Positions 1-6,197 of a DNA stretch of 6,197 bases are shown piece by piece. Source of the stretch: an uncultured Spirochaetaceae bacterium (GTDB lineage: Bacteria; Spirochaetota; Spirochaetia; Treponematales; Treponemataceae); contig CADBUT010000004.1 of the NCBI GenBank assembly GCA_902797925.1, forward strand, positions 1 through 6,197, read 5' to 3'. The notes under the pieces were generated by a model. The model worked only from the letters and a program-made list of their open reading frames with translations. It ran no database searches and was not told the DNA's origin. The position numbers and the translations under genes were made by a program. Positions within the stretch are counted from its first letter, which is position 1; every line of letters starts with the position of its first letter.

Positions 1-1
1 A

Positions 2-67
2 GCCATGCACAACGCGTGCCAAGCAGCAAAGCTTATGCGCAAGAGTGCACAACATCAAAGCCGGTAA
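2..67 (+). CDS. possible C-terminal tail of a plus-strand gene cut by the window edge
   Basis: Frame 2 is open from the window edge to a TAA at 65-67 and would encode 21 residues ending in the basic tail KLMRKSAQHQSR. If real, the gene would converge on the minus-strand gene whose stop lies at 72-74, a 4-bp gap that resembles the tight convergent pair at 1761/1763. The composition (alanine, lysine, arginine, polar residues) suits a soluble C-terminus, but 66 bases cannot prove coding. Frame 1 is also open, to a TAG at 73-75, and the minus strand is open from an ATG at 55 to the edge. No family can be assigned. Confidence 0.2.
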   Translation, partial: AMHNACQAAKLMRKSAQHQSR

Positions 68-71
68 TCAG

Positions 72-602
72 CTAGTAAAGTACAAACCGCCCCGGATAAT
101 CACCTTCAATAGCAGCGGCTTCTGCTTTGTCTTTAAGCAAATAGACATATTCGGGGTGTTTCTTTTTGAGCGCGTCTATAACGGCGGCTTTGCGCTTAAC
201 ATCTGCGTCTAAAGCTGATAAGTCAAAACCGGCAACACAGGCGCAGTCTTTAAGGCGGCGCGCAATATGATAGAAAAGCGCATTCAAGTTTTCTGCATCT
301 TCTTCTGTGGCAACAGCACCGGCAAGCAAAGGCTTTAGCAAAAACACTGCGCCGCCCTCTTCAAGCTTTTTCAAGCTTTCGCGGAAAGACGCAAGAAAAG
401 CTTCATCGAATTCATCTGGCGCAACGCCTGCAAAAGCAGAGTCAAATTCAATTATATAAAGCTTATCTTTTTGGGCTTTTCCGATTTGTTCAAAATTGTC
501 TTTTGATGAAAGCTTAATGATGGACGCCGCTTCAAAGTGCTTTCCGGCTGCGGTTGCAAGCTTATAATCTTGCGCAAAATAGTCTTTTTCTGATAGTTTC
601 AT
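72..602 (-). CDS. hypothetical protein, 176 aa, unknown function
   Basis: I do not recognise this protein. It runs from ATG (600-602) to TAG (72-74) with no signal peptide or membrane segment, so it is probably cytoplasmic. It is rich in Ala, Lys, Glu and Asp. Hydrophobic strand-like stretches (KLYIIEFDSAF 47-57, AVFLLKPLL 85-93, CACVAGFDL 120-128, YVYLLKD 152-158) alternate with amphipathic helix-like stretches (DEFDEAFLASFRESLKKL 63-80, ENLNALFYHIARRLK 104-118, RKAAVIDALKKKHP 137-150). This is a beta/alpha pattern that could be part of a TIM-barrel-like or Rossmann-like fold, but no catalytic motif stands out. It lies downstream of the ptsN-like gene on the same strand, but a terminator at 623-660 separates them. 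It therefore needs read-through or its own promoter, and I find only a poor one (a TAAAAA hexamer 6 nt before the ATG). The ribosome binding site is weak (AAGAAA). Confidence 0.72.
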   Translation of the reverse strand: MKLSEKDYFAQDYKLATAAGKHFEAASIIKLSSKDNFEQIGKAQKDKLYIIEFDSAFAGVAPDEFDEAFLASFRESLKKLEEGGAVFLLKPLLAGAVATEEDAENLNALFYHIARRLKDCACVAGFDLSALDADVKRKAAVIDALKKKHPEYVYLLKDKAEAAAIEGDYPGRFVLY

Positions 603-622
603 AATTTCTTTTTAGGAATTCG

Positions 623-660
623 CTATAAAAAACAATAGACCGCCAGAACAGCGGTCTATT
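623..660 (-). terminator. intrinsic terminator after the ptsN-like gene
   Basis: A perfect 10-bp stem, AATAGACCGC (634-643) with GCGGTCTATT (651-660), encloses a 7-nt loop. Read on the minus strand it is followed at once by a T-rich run, GTTTTTTATAG (the complement of 623-633). Orientation and position, 26 bp past the ptsN-like stop and before the start of the 176-aa gene, make it a minus-strand rho-independent terminator. The mirror side has no comparable T-run, so it is not clearly bidirectional. Confidence 0.82.
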
Positions 661-685
661 CACGTTAGAAAAACAAAATTTCAGA

Positions 686-1132
686 CTATTCAGTCAAAAT
701 TCTGATAACTTCTGCTTTATCAACAGTCTTCAAAATTTCCTGACGTTTTTCAGCGCTCTTGAAAAGAAGGCTTACTTCAGCGAGGAACTGAAGATGCGGA
801 CCTGTCTTGTTGACTGGAGACAATGTCATAATGAAAATACGGCATGGTTCCTGATCGAGCGAATCGAAATCAACAGGATTATCAGAAATACCGATACAAG
901 CAACCAAATCGTCAACAGTATCAGTCTTTCCGTGCGGAATGGCGATTCCATGCTTCATGCCGGTAGACATCTTATGTTCGCGGTCAAGAACACAAGCTTT
1001 TGCAGTCTCTTTATCTTTTACCTTGCCAGCATTTACCAAAATATCAAGCATCTCATCAATAATCTGCTCTTTTGTTGTGCCTTTGAGATGCAAGTTTACA
1101 GTGTCAGTGGTTAAAACAGTTCTTAAGTTCAT
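686..1132 (-). CDS. ptsN: PTS EIIA domain protein (fructose/PtsN type), stand-alone
   Basis: This 148-aa protein is a single PTS EIIA type-2 domain, the fold of fructose EIIA and of PtsN (EIIA-Ntr, about 160 aa in E. coli). The phospho-acceptor histidine is H67 in GIAIPHGKTD (62-71). R51 lies 16 residues before it, the same spacing as the conserved Arg/His pair of PtsN. The N-terminal helix region (TKEQIIDEMLDILVNAGKV, 20-38) and the LQFLAEVSLLF segment near 114-124 also fit. The family takes phosphate from HPr or NPr and either passes it to a sugar-specific EIIB or acts as a regulator. No EIIB or EIIC gene is adjacent. Treponemes are known to carry PTS phosphorelay proteins without sugar permeases, so a regulatory role is the likelier reading. 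It appears to be monocistronic: a promoter abuts the ATG and a terminator follows the stop. No clear Shine-Dalgarno sequence is seen. The fine symbol ptsN rests on family resemblance. Confidence 0.94.
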   Translation of the reverse strand: MNLRTVLTTDTVNLHLKGTTKEQIIDEMLDILVNAGKVKDKETAKACVLDREHKMSTGMKHGIAIPHGKTDTVDDLVACIGISDNPVDFDSLDQEPCRIFIMTLSPVNKTGPHLQFLAEVSLLFKSAEKRQEILKTVDKAEVIRILTE

Positions 1133-1138
1133 AAACTC

Positions 1139-1167
1139 AGTTTACGTTTACTTAGATTTAAAGTCAA
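1139..1167 (-). promoter_or_regulatory. sigma70-type promoter of the ptsN-like gene, predicted leaderless
   Basis: On the minus strand TTGACT (1167-1162) is followed by a 17-bp spacer and TAAACT (1144-1139), matching the -35 and -10 consensus at 5/6 and 4/6. Only six bases (GAGTTT) lie between the -10 and the ATG, so a standard +1 falls on the A of the start codon at 1132. The upstream region is AT-rich. The match is by eye. Confidence 0.5.
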
Positions 1168-1181
1168 GAAAAAATTCAATT

Positions 1182-1219
1182 TTTTGCGCCTATTTTGCAA
1201 TAGACGGACGCGCGCAAAA
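1182..1219. repeat. nested inverted repeat in the divergent gap
   Basis: TTTTGCGC (1182-1189) pairs perfectly with GCGCAAAA (1212-1219). Between the arms sits a second small dyad, CTATT (1190-1194) with AATAG (1199-1203) around TTGC. A further short dyad, ACAAAG (1219-1224) with CTTTGT (1232-1237), abuts it. The structure lies just upstream of the minus-strand -35 element, so it could be an operator or upstream element of the ptsN-like gene. It is not followed by a convincing T-run outside the stem. Apart from this and the two promoter candidates I see nothing else in the 1133-1356 gap. Confidence 0.4.
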
Positions 1220-1344
1220 CAAAGCATAAATCTTTGTAAAATAAAGAATTATCAAAATTACCGCGCTTTAATCATGCAAAAAGATTTCTTGCCGGAATTC
1301 TTTGTGCAAAACTTCAAAGCCTATAAACTTATTTGAAAATCGGT

Positions 1345-1350
1345 TATCAT
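1345..1350 (+). promoter_or_regulatory. candidate -10 element of the 134-aa gene
   Basis: TATCAT matches TATAAT at 5 of 6 positions and ends exactly six bases before the ATG at 1357, which would put +1 on the start codon. The -35 partner at 17-bp spacing (TATAAA, 1322-1327) is poor. TATAAA at 1322-1327 is itself an alternative -10 and would give a leader of about 23 nt. Confidence 0.35.
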
Positions 1351-1356
1351 AAGGCT

Positions 1357-1761
1357 ATGACAGATTTAGGAAAATTTTACGCCGACGTTCAGCGCTGCCT
1401 TAAGCATGAACGCGCAGACCACAACGGAAATTACGACGGCTTGAGGGCGAGCCGCGCCATAGAAAAGCTTTTCATTTCATACAGCAGAGGCTTGGAATGC
1501 ATTGCAGAGCCGCTCGCCGAATATTGGGAACAGACTTATATTCAAAAAAGCGCGGCACTTGCGGAAGAACCGCAGAAAACGAACATAGACTGGCTTGCAA
1601 ATGTGCTTGCTCTTTTTGACGGCCAGCTTGAGCCTGACCAGAATTTCTCAAAAAAAGACTGGGCTGAAATCAATGATACAGTCAATGCAGAAGCAGAAGA
1701 TCTGCCTCTCGACGTGCTTTCTTCTATAATGAGTACAATTGTCGAGCGCAAGGTCTTATAA
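1357..1761 (+). CDS. hypothetical protein, 134 aa, unknown function
   Basis: I do not recognise a family. The ATG at 1357 is preferred to an in-frame TTG at 1333: the TTG has no ribosome binding site, and the TATCAT hexamer would lie inside the coding region if the TTG were used. AAGG occurs two bases before the ATG, too close for a normal Shine-Dalgarno. The product is acidic, apparently all-helical and soluble, with no signal peptide or membrane segment. Helical stretches appear at about 3-18, 29-45, 48-72 and 77-89. The tail LPLDVLSSIMSTIVERKVL (116-134) resembles a helical oligomerisation or docking end. Trp occurs at 57, 79 and 102, and there is a single early Cys (14). It stands alone on the plus strand and ends one base from the stop of the convergent radical SAM gene. 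A regulatory or structural role is possible but unsupported. Confidence 0.7.
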   Translation: MTDLGKFYADVQRCLKHERADHNGNYDGLRASRAIEKLFISYSRGLECIAEPLAEYWEQTYIQKSAALAEEPQKTNIDWLANVLALFDGQLEPDQNFSKKDWAEINDTVNAEAEDLPLDVLSSIMSTIVERKVL

Positions 1762-1762
1762 T

Positions 1763-2776
1763 TTAGCTCAATATCTCCGAAGGCTTTGACCAATGCCAGA
1801 TCGGGCGGGCAAGCTCTGAAGAAAATGGCTGAATAAGGCTAAAATCAGGAAGCCATTCCGTATCCTGAACTAATTCCTGATAAAAGCCGTTTTCAATTTC
1901 ATAAGACTCAAGCATTTCCTGCAATTTATCAAATTCGTTTTGTTCTATAAAGCGGTTTTGGAACGCATTCAATGAGTTCTGCCGCTTTTTCATTTCTTCT
2001 GAACTGAAAGGTACAGGCGTATACTGACTCATCAACGAAAGATAAGCCCTTTTGTCAGCGTGTTTCTCGAACCAGTCGAGAACTAGCGCAGAATCCTCGA
2101 TTCTACCGGGTAAAGCAAGGTGGCGCACGATTACGCCCGAAAGCATCTTCTGATGTTTTTTGCCCTGCTTGTCAAAAACTGTAGTGAATTCAGGTTCGCT
2201 GTGCTCTGTCATCCAGCGAATTGCATGCTTTGCAACTTGCGGATAATCTTTTGCGGCAAAAACAGCCTCGCTCATAAGCGGATTAAGCGTTTTCAGATCA
2301 GGCAGCCATATATCGACTACATCAGACAGCAGGGTTAAGGCTTCAATTGATTCATAAGCAGAGCAGTTCCAGCATACAGGAATCTGCAGGCCGGCAGATT
2401 TTGCAATTCTTAGATATGGCGCTAAAGTTCCAACTGCATGGCTTCCGGTTACTATATTTATGTTTTCTGCACCGGCATCCTGCAAGGCAAGACAAATCTT
2501 TACAAATGTATTTGAATCTACAGGTGCGCCCATGCCGTTCTGCGAAATCTGATAATTCTGACAGAAAGCGCATTTGAGGTTGCAGCCTGTAACAAAGATT
2601 GTTCCCGAACCGCCTGCCGCTGTAATGAAGGGTTCTTCACCAAAATGAAGTCCTGCCCACGCAAGCCTTAGCTCAGAAGTTTCGGCACAAAAACCGGTGT
2701 TCCCGCTGTTTCTGTTTGCATTGCAGCGTCTTGGGCAGAGAAAGCACGACTTATAAAATACAGTTGAATCGCTCAT
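1763..2776 (-). CDS. radical SAM protein, PflX-like (COG1313 type)
   Basis: This 337-aa protein is related to pyruvate formate-lyase activating enzymes. The SAM-binding 4Fe-4S motif CxxxCxxC is C65, C69 and C72 in GCNLKCAFCQNYQIS. An N-terminal cysteine cluster (C11, C14, C18 and C30, starting CFLCPRRC) and the pattern FGEEPFI (45-51) then GSGTIFVTGC (56-65) are typical of COG1313. NINIVTGSH (105-113), VDIWLPDLK (154-162) and VIVRHLALPG (215-224) follow in the family order, and the length is normal. Members cleave SAM to a 5'-deoxyadenosyl radical by analogy, but their substrate is not established, so no activase partner is claimed. No glycyl-radical enzyme is nearby. The start lies 16 bp after the stop of the transglycosylase gene, so the two are probably co-transcribed. 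The ATG lacks a clear Shine-Dalgarno sequence, and translation may depend on coupling. The extra N-terminal cysteines may bind a second cluster or zinc (inference). Confidence 0.92.
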   Translation of the reverse strand: MSDSTVFYKSCFLCPRRCNANRNSGNTGFCAETSELRLAWAGLHFGEEPFITAAGGSGTIFVTGCNLKCAFCQNYQISQNGMGAPVDSNTFVKICLALQDAGAENINIVTGSHAVGTLAPYLRIAKSAGLQIPVCWNCSAYESIEALTLLSDVVDIWLPDLKTLNPLMSEAVFAAKDYPQVAKHAIRWMTEHSEPEFTTVFDKQGKKHQKMLSGVIVRHLALPGRIEDSALVLDWFEKHADKRAYLSLMSQYTPVPFSSEEMKKRQNSLNAFQNRFIEQNEFDKLQEMLESYEIENGFYQELVQDTEWLPDFSLIQPFSSELARPIWHWSKPSEILS

Positions 2777-2792
2777 GAAACAGCTTGTTTTG

Positions 2793-3569
2793 TCAGTTTA
2801 ATGCGGCAAGTCTTACAGGCTGTTTTGTTTCATGTTTTGCAACAATTTCCTGTGCAAACAATGATTCAAGGCCTTCACGGTAACTCATAATTTTTGAAAC
2901 ATAATCAAGAGTCATCTGCGGTGTTGAACCAGACTTAACTTTTACAGTTCCTGCATTGTACATGGCAAGAGCAGCAACTTCGTTTCCGGCTGTATCAAGG
3001 CAAAAACGCAGGTGAGTCAAACCATGTTTTGCATTTATGTCCGGGTTGAAATATTCTTCTTCAGTAAGCTTTGAAAAAGAAGAGCTGTTAAGCTGGAACA
3101 AACCGCGGTCTATTGTAGAATTCTTGTTGTGGTTTACGGCGCGTATCTTGTAACGGCTTTCTACATAAGCAAGCGCAAATGCTAAAGACAGCGGAATATC
3201 ATTTTTATCCGCATTTTCAAGAATAGCGTTTGCCACAGTTTCACTTCCGGTTATATGAGTATAAAACCAGACAACATTAGGTCTTGTAGCTTCATCTCTG
3301 TAAAGAAGCAGGCCAGTGTCTGTCTTTTTTGCATGATTTACAGCTATTTTCTGAAAATCATCGGGATCTACAGAAGAGACCTCTTCTACAACCGGTTCTA
3401 ACTGAATAAATTCATCAGCAACAGTTTTTTGAACTAAAGTCTGCAATTTCATTGTAACGGTCAAAGTAAGCAAGGCAAAAATAAAAAGACAAATCAAAAA
3501 TCTTAAAAAAGCAGGGTTAATTGCAGCGTTCTTCATTTTTCTTGAATAATCTTTACAAATCGTCATCAT
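2793..3569 (-). CDS. membrane-anchored lytic transglycosylase, SLT domain (GH23 type)
   Basis: The 258-aa protein has a short basic N-terminus, one hydrophobic segment (about 21-39, FLRFLICLFIFALLTLTV), then a periplasmic region. Residues about 110-235 form a soluble-lytic-transglycosylase domain. The catalytic glutamate is E137 in ALAYVESRY, followed by GLFQLN (156-161) and ALAMYNAG (200-207), the three landmark motifs of the family. Such enzymes cleave the MurNAc-GlcNAc bond of peptidoglycan to give 1,6-anhydro ends and serve in wall turnover or in opening the wall for large assemblies. There is no lipobox cysteine, so I read the segment as a membrane anchor or uncleaved signal. Starts: ATG at 3569 fits a promoter that puts +1 on it. 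ATG at 3536 (residue 12) has only AAGAAA before it but would also give a good signal anchor. It is the first gene of an apparent two-gene unit with the radical SAM gene. A flagellar or septal role cannot be read from the sequence. Confidence 0.92.
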   Translation of the reverse strand: MMTICKDYSRKMKNAAINPAFLRFLICLFIFALLTLTVTMKLQTLVQKTVADEFIQLEPVVEEVSSVDPDDFQKIAVNHAKKTDTGLLLYRDEATRPNVVWFYTHITGSETVANAILENADKNDIPLSLAFALAYVESRYKIRAVNHNKNSTIDRGLFQLNSSSFSKLTEEEYFNPDINAKHGLTHLRFCLDTAGNEVAALAMYNAGTVKVKSGSTPQMTLDYVSKIMSYREGLESLFAQEIVAKHETKQPVRLAALN

Positions 3570-3575
3570 ATGGAA

Positions 3576-3604
3576 AGTATGACAAAAAACCGCAACAATT
3601 GCAA
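3576..3604 (-). promoter_or_regulatory. candidate promoter of the transglycosylase / radical SAM unit
   Basis: On the minus strand TTGCAA (3604-3599), a 17-bp spacer and CATACT (3581-3576) match the -35 and -10 consensus at 4/6 each. Six bases (TTCCAT) separate the -10 from the ATG at 3569, so +1 coincides with that ATG. If translation began at 3536 instead, the transcript would have a 33-nt leader. A second hexamer, TATGAT, overlaps the ATG itself but has no suitable -35. Confidence 0.42.
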
Positions 3605-3630
3605 CATATTCAAAAGAAAAACATTCTACA

Positions 3631-3646
3631 TACTGATATGTCAGTA
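3631..3646. promoter_or_regulatory. 16-bp dyad between the transglycosylase gene and recQ
   Basis: TACTGA (3631-3636) and TCAGTA (3641-3646) are perfect inverted arms around TATG. The site lies mid-way in the 133-bp divergent gap, upstream of both candidate -35 elements, where a repressor or activator dimer could reach either promoter. The sequence does not match an SOS box I know, so no regulator is proposed. Confidence 0.35.
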
Positions 3647-3667
3647 AAACACAAAGGAAACGTTTTC

Positions 3668-3696
3668 TTTACAATATGCAATAAATGGAATAACCT
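3668..3696 (+). promoter_or_regulatory. candidate recQ promoter, predicted leaderless
   Basis: TTTACA (3668-3673, 5/6 to the -35 consensus), a 17-bp spacer and TAACCT (3691-3696, 3/6, but keeping the key T, A and final T) stand six bases before the ATG at 3703. An alternative -10, TACAAT (3670-3675), is a better hexamer but has no -35; it would start a 21-nt leader whose only ribosome-binding hint is GGA at 3687-3689. Confidence 0.38.
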
Positions 3697-3702
3697 TAAT
3701 TG

Positions 3703-5634
<1,932 letters not shown>

Positions 5635-5638
5635 TTTG

Positions 5639-5704
5639 TGTCATTGTCGGGCGTGACCCGACAATCTGCGCAAAATGAGATGCTGAAACTAATTCAGCAT
5701 GACA
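5639..5704 (-). repeat. 66-bp dispersed palindromic repeat (TGTCATGCTGAA type)
   Basis: The element is bounded by TGTCAT (5639-5644) and ATGACA (5699-5704), a perfect terminal inverted repeat. Inside are two perfect hairpins: ATTGTCGGG (5643-5651) with CCCGACAAT (5657-5665), and ATGCTGAA (5680-5687) with TTCAGCAT (5693-5700), each with a 5-nt loop. Read on the minus strand it begins TGTCATGCTGAATTAG, and one frame translates to CHAELVSASH, a peptide I recall from many spurious small ORFs made by dispersed intergenic repeats in several phyla. Neither hairpin is followed by a T-run, so this is not a standard recQ terminator, though it could protect the 3' end or slow read-through. Only one copy is present in this window; dispersal is from memory, not shown here. 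Confidence 0.75.
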
Positions 5705-5714
5705 TAATTTTCTT

Positions 5715-5742
5715 TTCACTTTTAAAATAAGCGTGTTATAAT
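5715..5742 (+). promoter_or_regulatory. promoter of the GlsB-like gene, extended -10
   Basis: TGTTATAAT (5734-5742) contains a consensus TATAAT with an upstream TGn extension. TTCACT (5715-5720, 4/6) lies 16 bp upstream as a -35. Predicted +1 is near 5749, giving a leader of about 48 nt. This is the strongest promoter-like sequence in the window. Confidence 0.65.
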
Positions 5743-5751
5743 CATTTTTAA

Positions 5752-5771
5752 AGGGCTTTTTATAAAGCTCT
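5752..5771 (+). other. leader hairpin of the GlsB-like gene
   Basis: AGGGCTTT (5752-5759) pairs with AAAGCTCT (5764-5771) through eight base pairs including one G-U, around a 4-nt loop. It starts three bases after the predicted +1 and leaves the ribosome binding site free, so it most likely stabilises the 5' end of the mRNA. There is no alternative pairing that would suggest a riboswitch. Confidence 0.4.
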
Positions 5772-5784
5772 AACTTTTCATCTT

Positions 5785-5790
5785 GAGGTG
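5785..5790 (+). promoter_or_regulatory. ribosome binding site that fixes the GlsB-like start
   Basis: GAGGTG lies six bases before the ATG at 5797, which is ideal spacing. The in-frame GTG at 5788 overlaps this site and is therefore not the start. It is the only strong Shine-Dalgarno sequence seen in the window. Confidence 0.8.
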
Positions 5791-5796
5791 AATGCA

Positions 5797-6048
5797 ATGA
5801 TAGTTTCTATTATTATCACAATTTTGGTTGGTGCACTTGTCGGCTGGCTTGCAGGACTTTTAATGAAGAGCAAGCACGGATTCTGGTTGAACTGTCTTCT
5901 CGGAATTATCGGTGCAGTTTTGGGCGATGCAATTGCTACAAGAGTACTTCACATCGGTGGCGGATTTATCGTTGAGCTGATTATTGCTATTCTTGGTACA
6001 TGCCTTGTTATTGCAATTGTACGTCTTATTATGGGTAAGAAATTCTAA
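5797..6048 (+). CDS. GlsB/YeaQ/YmgE-type small membrane protein, 83 aa
   Basis: The 83-residue product has three hydrophobic segments, about 2-22, 29-50 and 57-78, with small-residue packing motifs (VGALVGWLAG 11-20, LLGIIGAVLGD 34-44, IGGGF 53-57) and a basic end, MGKKF. This is the layout of the family formerly called transglycosylase-associated protein (PF04226 type). The name is historical and no transglycosylase activity is implied. Members are inner-membrane proteins often induced in stress or stationary phase, with no defined biochemistry. The proximity of a true lytic transglycosylase 2.2 kb away, across recQ and on the other strand, is probably accidental. The gene is a self-contained unit with a strong promoter, a leader hairpin, a strong ribosome binding site and a strong terminator, which suggests high expression. 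Length is normal for the family. Confidence 0.9.
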   Translation: MIVSIIITILVGALVGWLAGLLMKSKHGFWLNCLLGIIGAVLGDAIATRVLHIGGGFIVELIIAILGTCLVIAIVRLIMGKKF

Positions 6049-6070
6049 GACGCAGCAATCAGTTCTATTT

Positions 6071-6106
6071 AAAACAGCACGTCTTTGACGTGTTGTTTTT
6101 TTTTTT
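6071..6106 (+). terminator. strong intrinsic terminator after the GlsB-like gene
   Basis: AACAGCACGTC (6073-6083) pairs with GACGTGTTGTT (6087-6097) through an 11-bp stem with one G-U and a 3-nt loop. The stem extends further through flanking A-T pairs and runs into eleven consecutive T residues (6096-6106). It begins 22 bp past the stop codon. Confidence 0.92.
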
Positions 6107-6115
6107 AACACACTG

Positions 6116-6121
6116 TATAAT
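6116..6121 (+). promoter_or_regulatory. candidate -10 for a gene beyond the window
   Basis: A consensus TATAAT stands 17 bp after TTGTTT (6093-6098), a weak -35 (3/6) that lies inside the preceding terminator. Predicted +1 is near 6128, at the foot of the hairpin at 6129-6162. Confidence 0.35.
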
Positions 6122-6128
6122 GAAAATC

Positions 6129-6162
6129 TAAAATGACACAAACAACAAAGAATGTCATTTTA
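6129..6162. repeat. 10-bp inverted repeat near the right edge
   Basis: TAAAATGACA (6129-6138) and TGTCATTTTA (6153-6162) are perfect arms around a 14-nt A/C-rich loop. The arms carry the same ATGACA and TGTCAT words that bound the 66-bp repeat at 5639-5704, but in the opposite order. It could be a 5' leader hairpin of the next transcript, an operator, or a degenerate repeat remnant. Confidence 0.4.
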
Positions 6163-6191
6163 ATTAAGACCAAACACAACCGGAAAACTTT

Positions 6192-6197
6192 ATGGAC
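6192..6197 (+). CDS. possible first codons of a gene continuing past the window
   Basis: ATGGAC at the last six bases follows a GGAAAA-like ribosome binding site (GGA at 6182-6184, seven bases upstream). Together with the TATAAT at 6116-6121 this is consistent with a gene start with a leader of about 64 nt. Only two codons are visible, so nothing can be said about the product. Confidence 0.28.

Noticed and set aside
794..1229. Overlapping plus-strand reading frames opposite the ptsN-like gene
   Set aside because: They are antisense to a gene with an intact EIIA active site and show no family features or ribosome binding sites.
1763..2776. Canonical pyruvate formate-lyase activase (pflA)
   Set aside because: The N-terminal CxxCxxxC cluster, the FGEEPFI block and the 337-aa length fit the COG1313/PflX group, and no glycyl-radical enzyme is adjacent.
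3570..3702. SOS (LexA) box controlling recQ
   Set aside because: The only dyad, TACTGA-TATG-TCAGTA, does not match the LexA boxes I know.
5643..5700. The two hairpins after recQ as a rho-independent terminator
   Set aside because: Neither stem is followed by a T-run in the recQ direction, and both are better explained as parts of the repeat.

Overview
This looks like chromosomal DNA from a spirochaete, most likely a Treponema. The reasons are a stand-alone PtsN-type PTS EIIA protein, a mid-to-low GC composition with AT-rich intergenic gaps, a TGTCATGCTGAA-type dispersed repeat that I associate with Treponema and some other phyla, and two small proteins that match no family I know. The genus is an inference; no ribosomal or other marker gene is present.

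Layout, left to right. A possible C-terminal tail of a plus-strand gene (2-67) meets an unrecognised 176-aa gene on the minus strand (72-602). A clear intrinsic terminator (623-660) separates that gene from a minus-strand EIIA gene, ptsN-like (686-1132). A 224-bp divergent gap with a nested inverted repeat leads to a 134-aa plus-strand gene of unknown function (1357-1761). That gene ends one base from the stop of a convergent minus-strand pair: a membrane-anchored lytic transglycosylase (2793-3569) followed by a COG1313/PflX-type radical SAM protein (1763-2776). Divergent from this pair is a full-length RecQ helicase (3703-5634) with DEAH helicase, zinc, RQC and HRDC regions. Then come a 66-bp palindromic dispersed repeat (5639-5704), a strong promoter, a GlsB/YeaQ/YmgE-type small membrane protein (5797-6048) and a strong terminator (6071-6106). 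The last 91 bp hold a possible promoter, a hairpin and perhaps the first codons of a further gene.

The genes do not form one pathway. They are separate housekeeping units: carbon/nitrogen regulation by phosphotransfer, cell-wall turnover, DNA repair and an envelope protein. I see no defence island, prophage, integrase or CRISPR array.

The most interesting signal concerns expression. All four genes that begin a transcription unit beside an intergenic gap (ptsN-like, the 134-aa gene, the transglycosylase and recQ) have a -10-like hexamer ending exactly 6 nt before the ATG, and none has a convincing Shine-Dalgarno sequence. That places the predicted transcription start on the A of the ATG, as in leaderless mRNAs. 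The GlsB-like gene is the contrast: it has a consensus promoter, a 48-nt leader and a good GAGGTG ribosome binding site.
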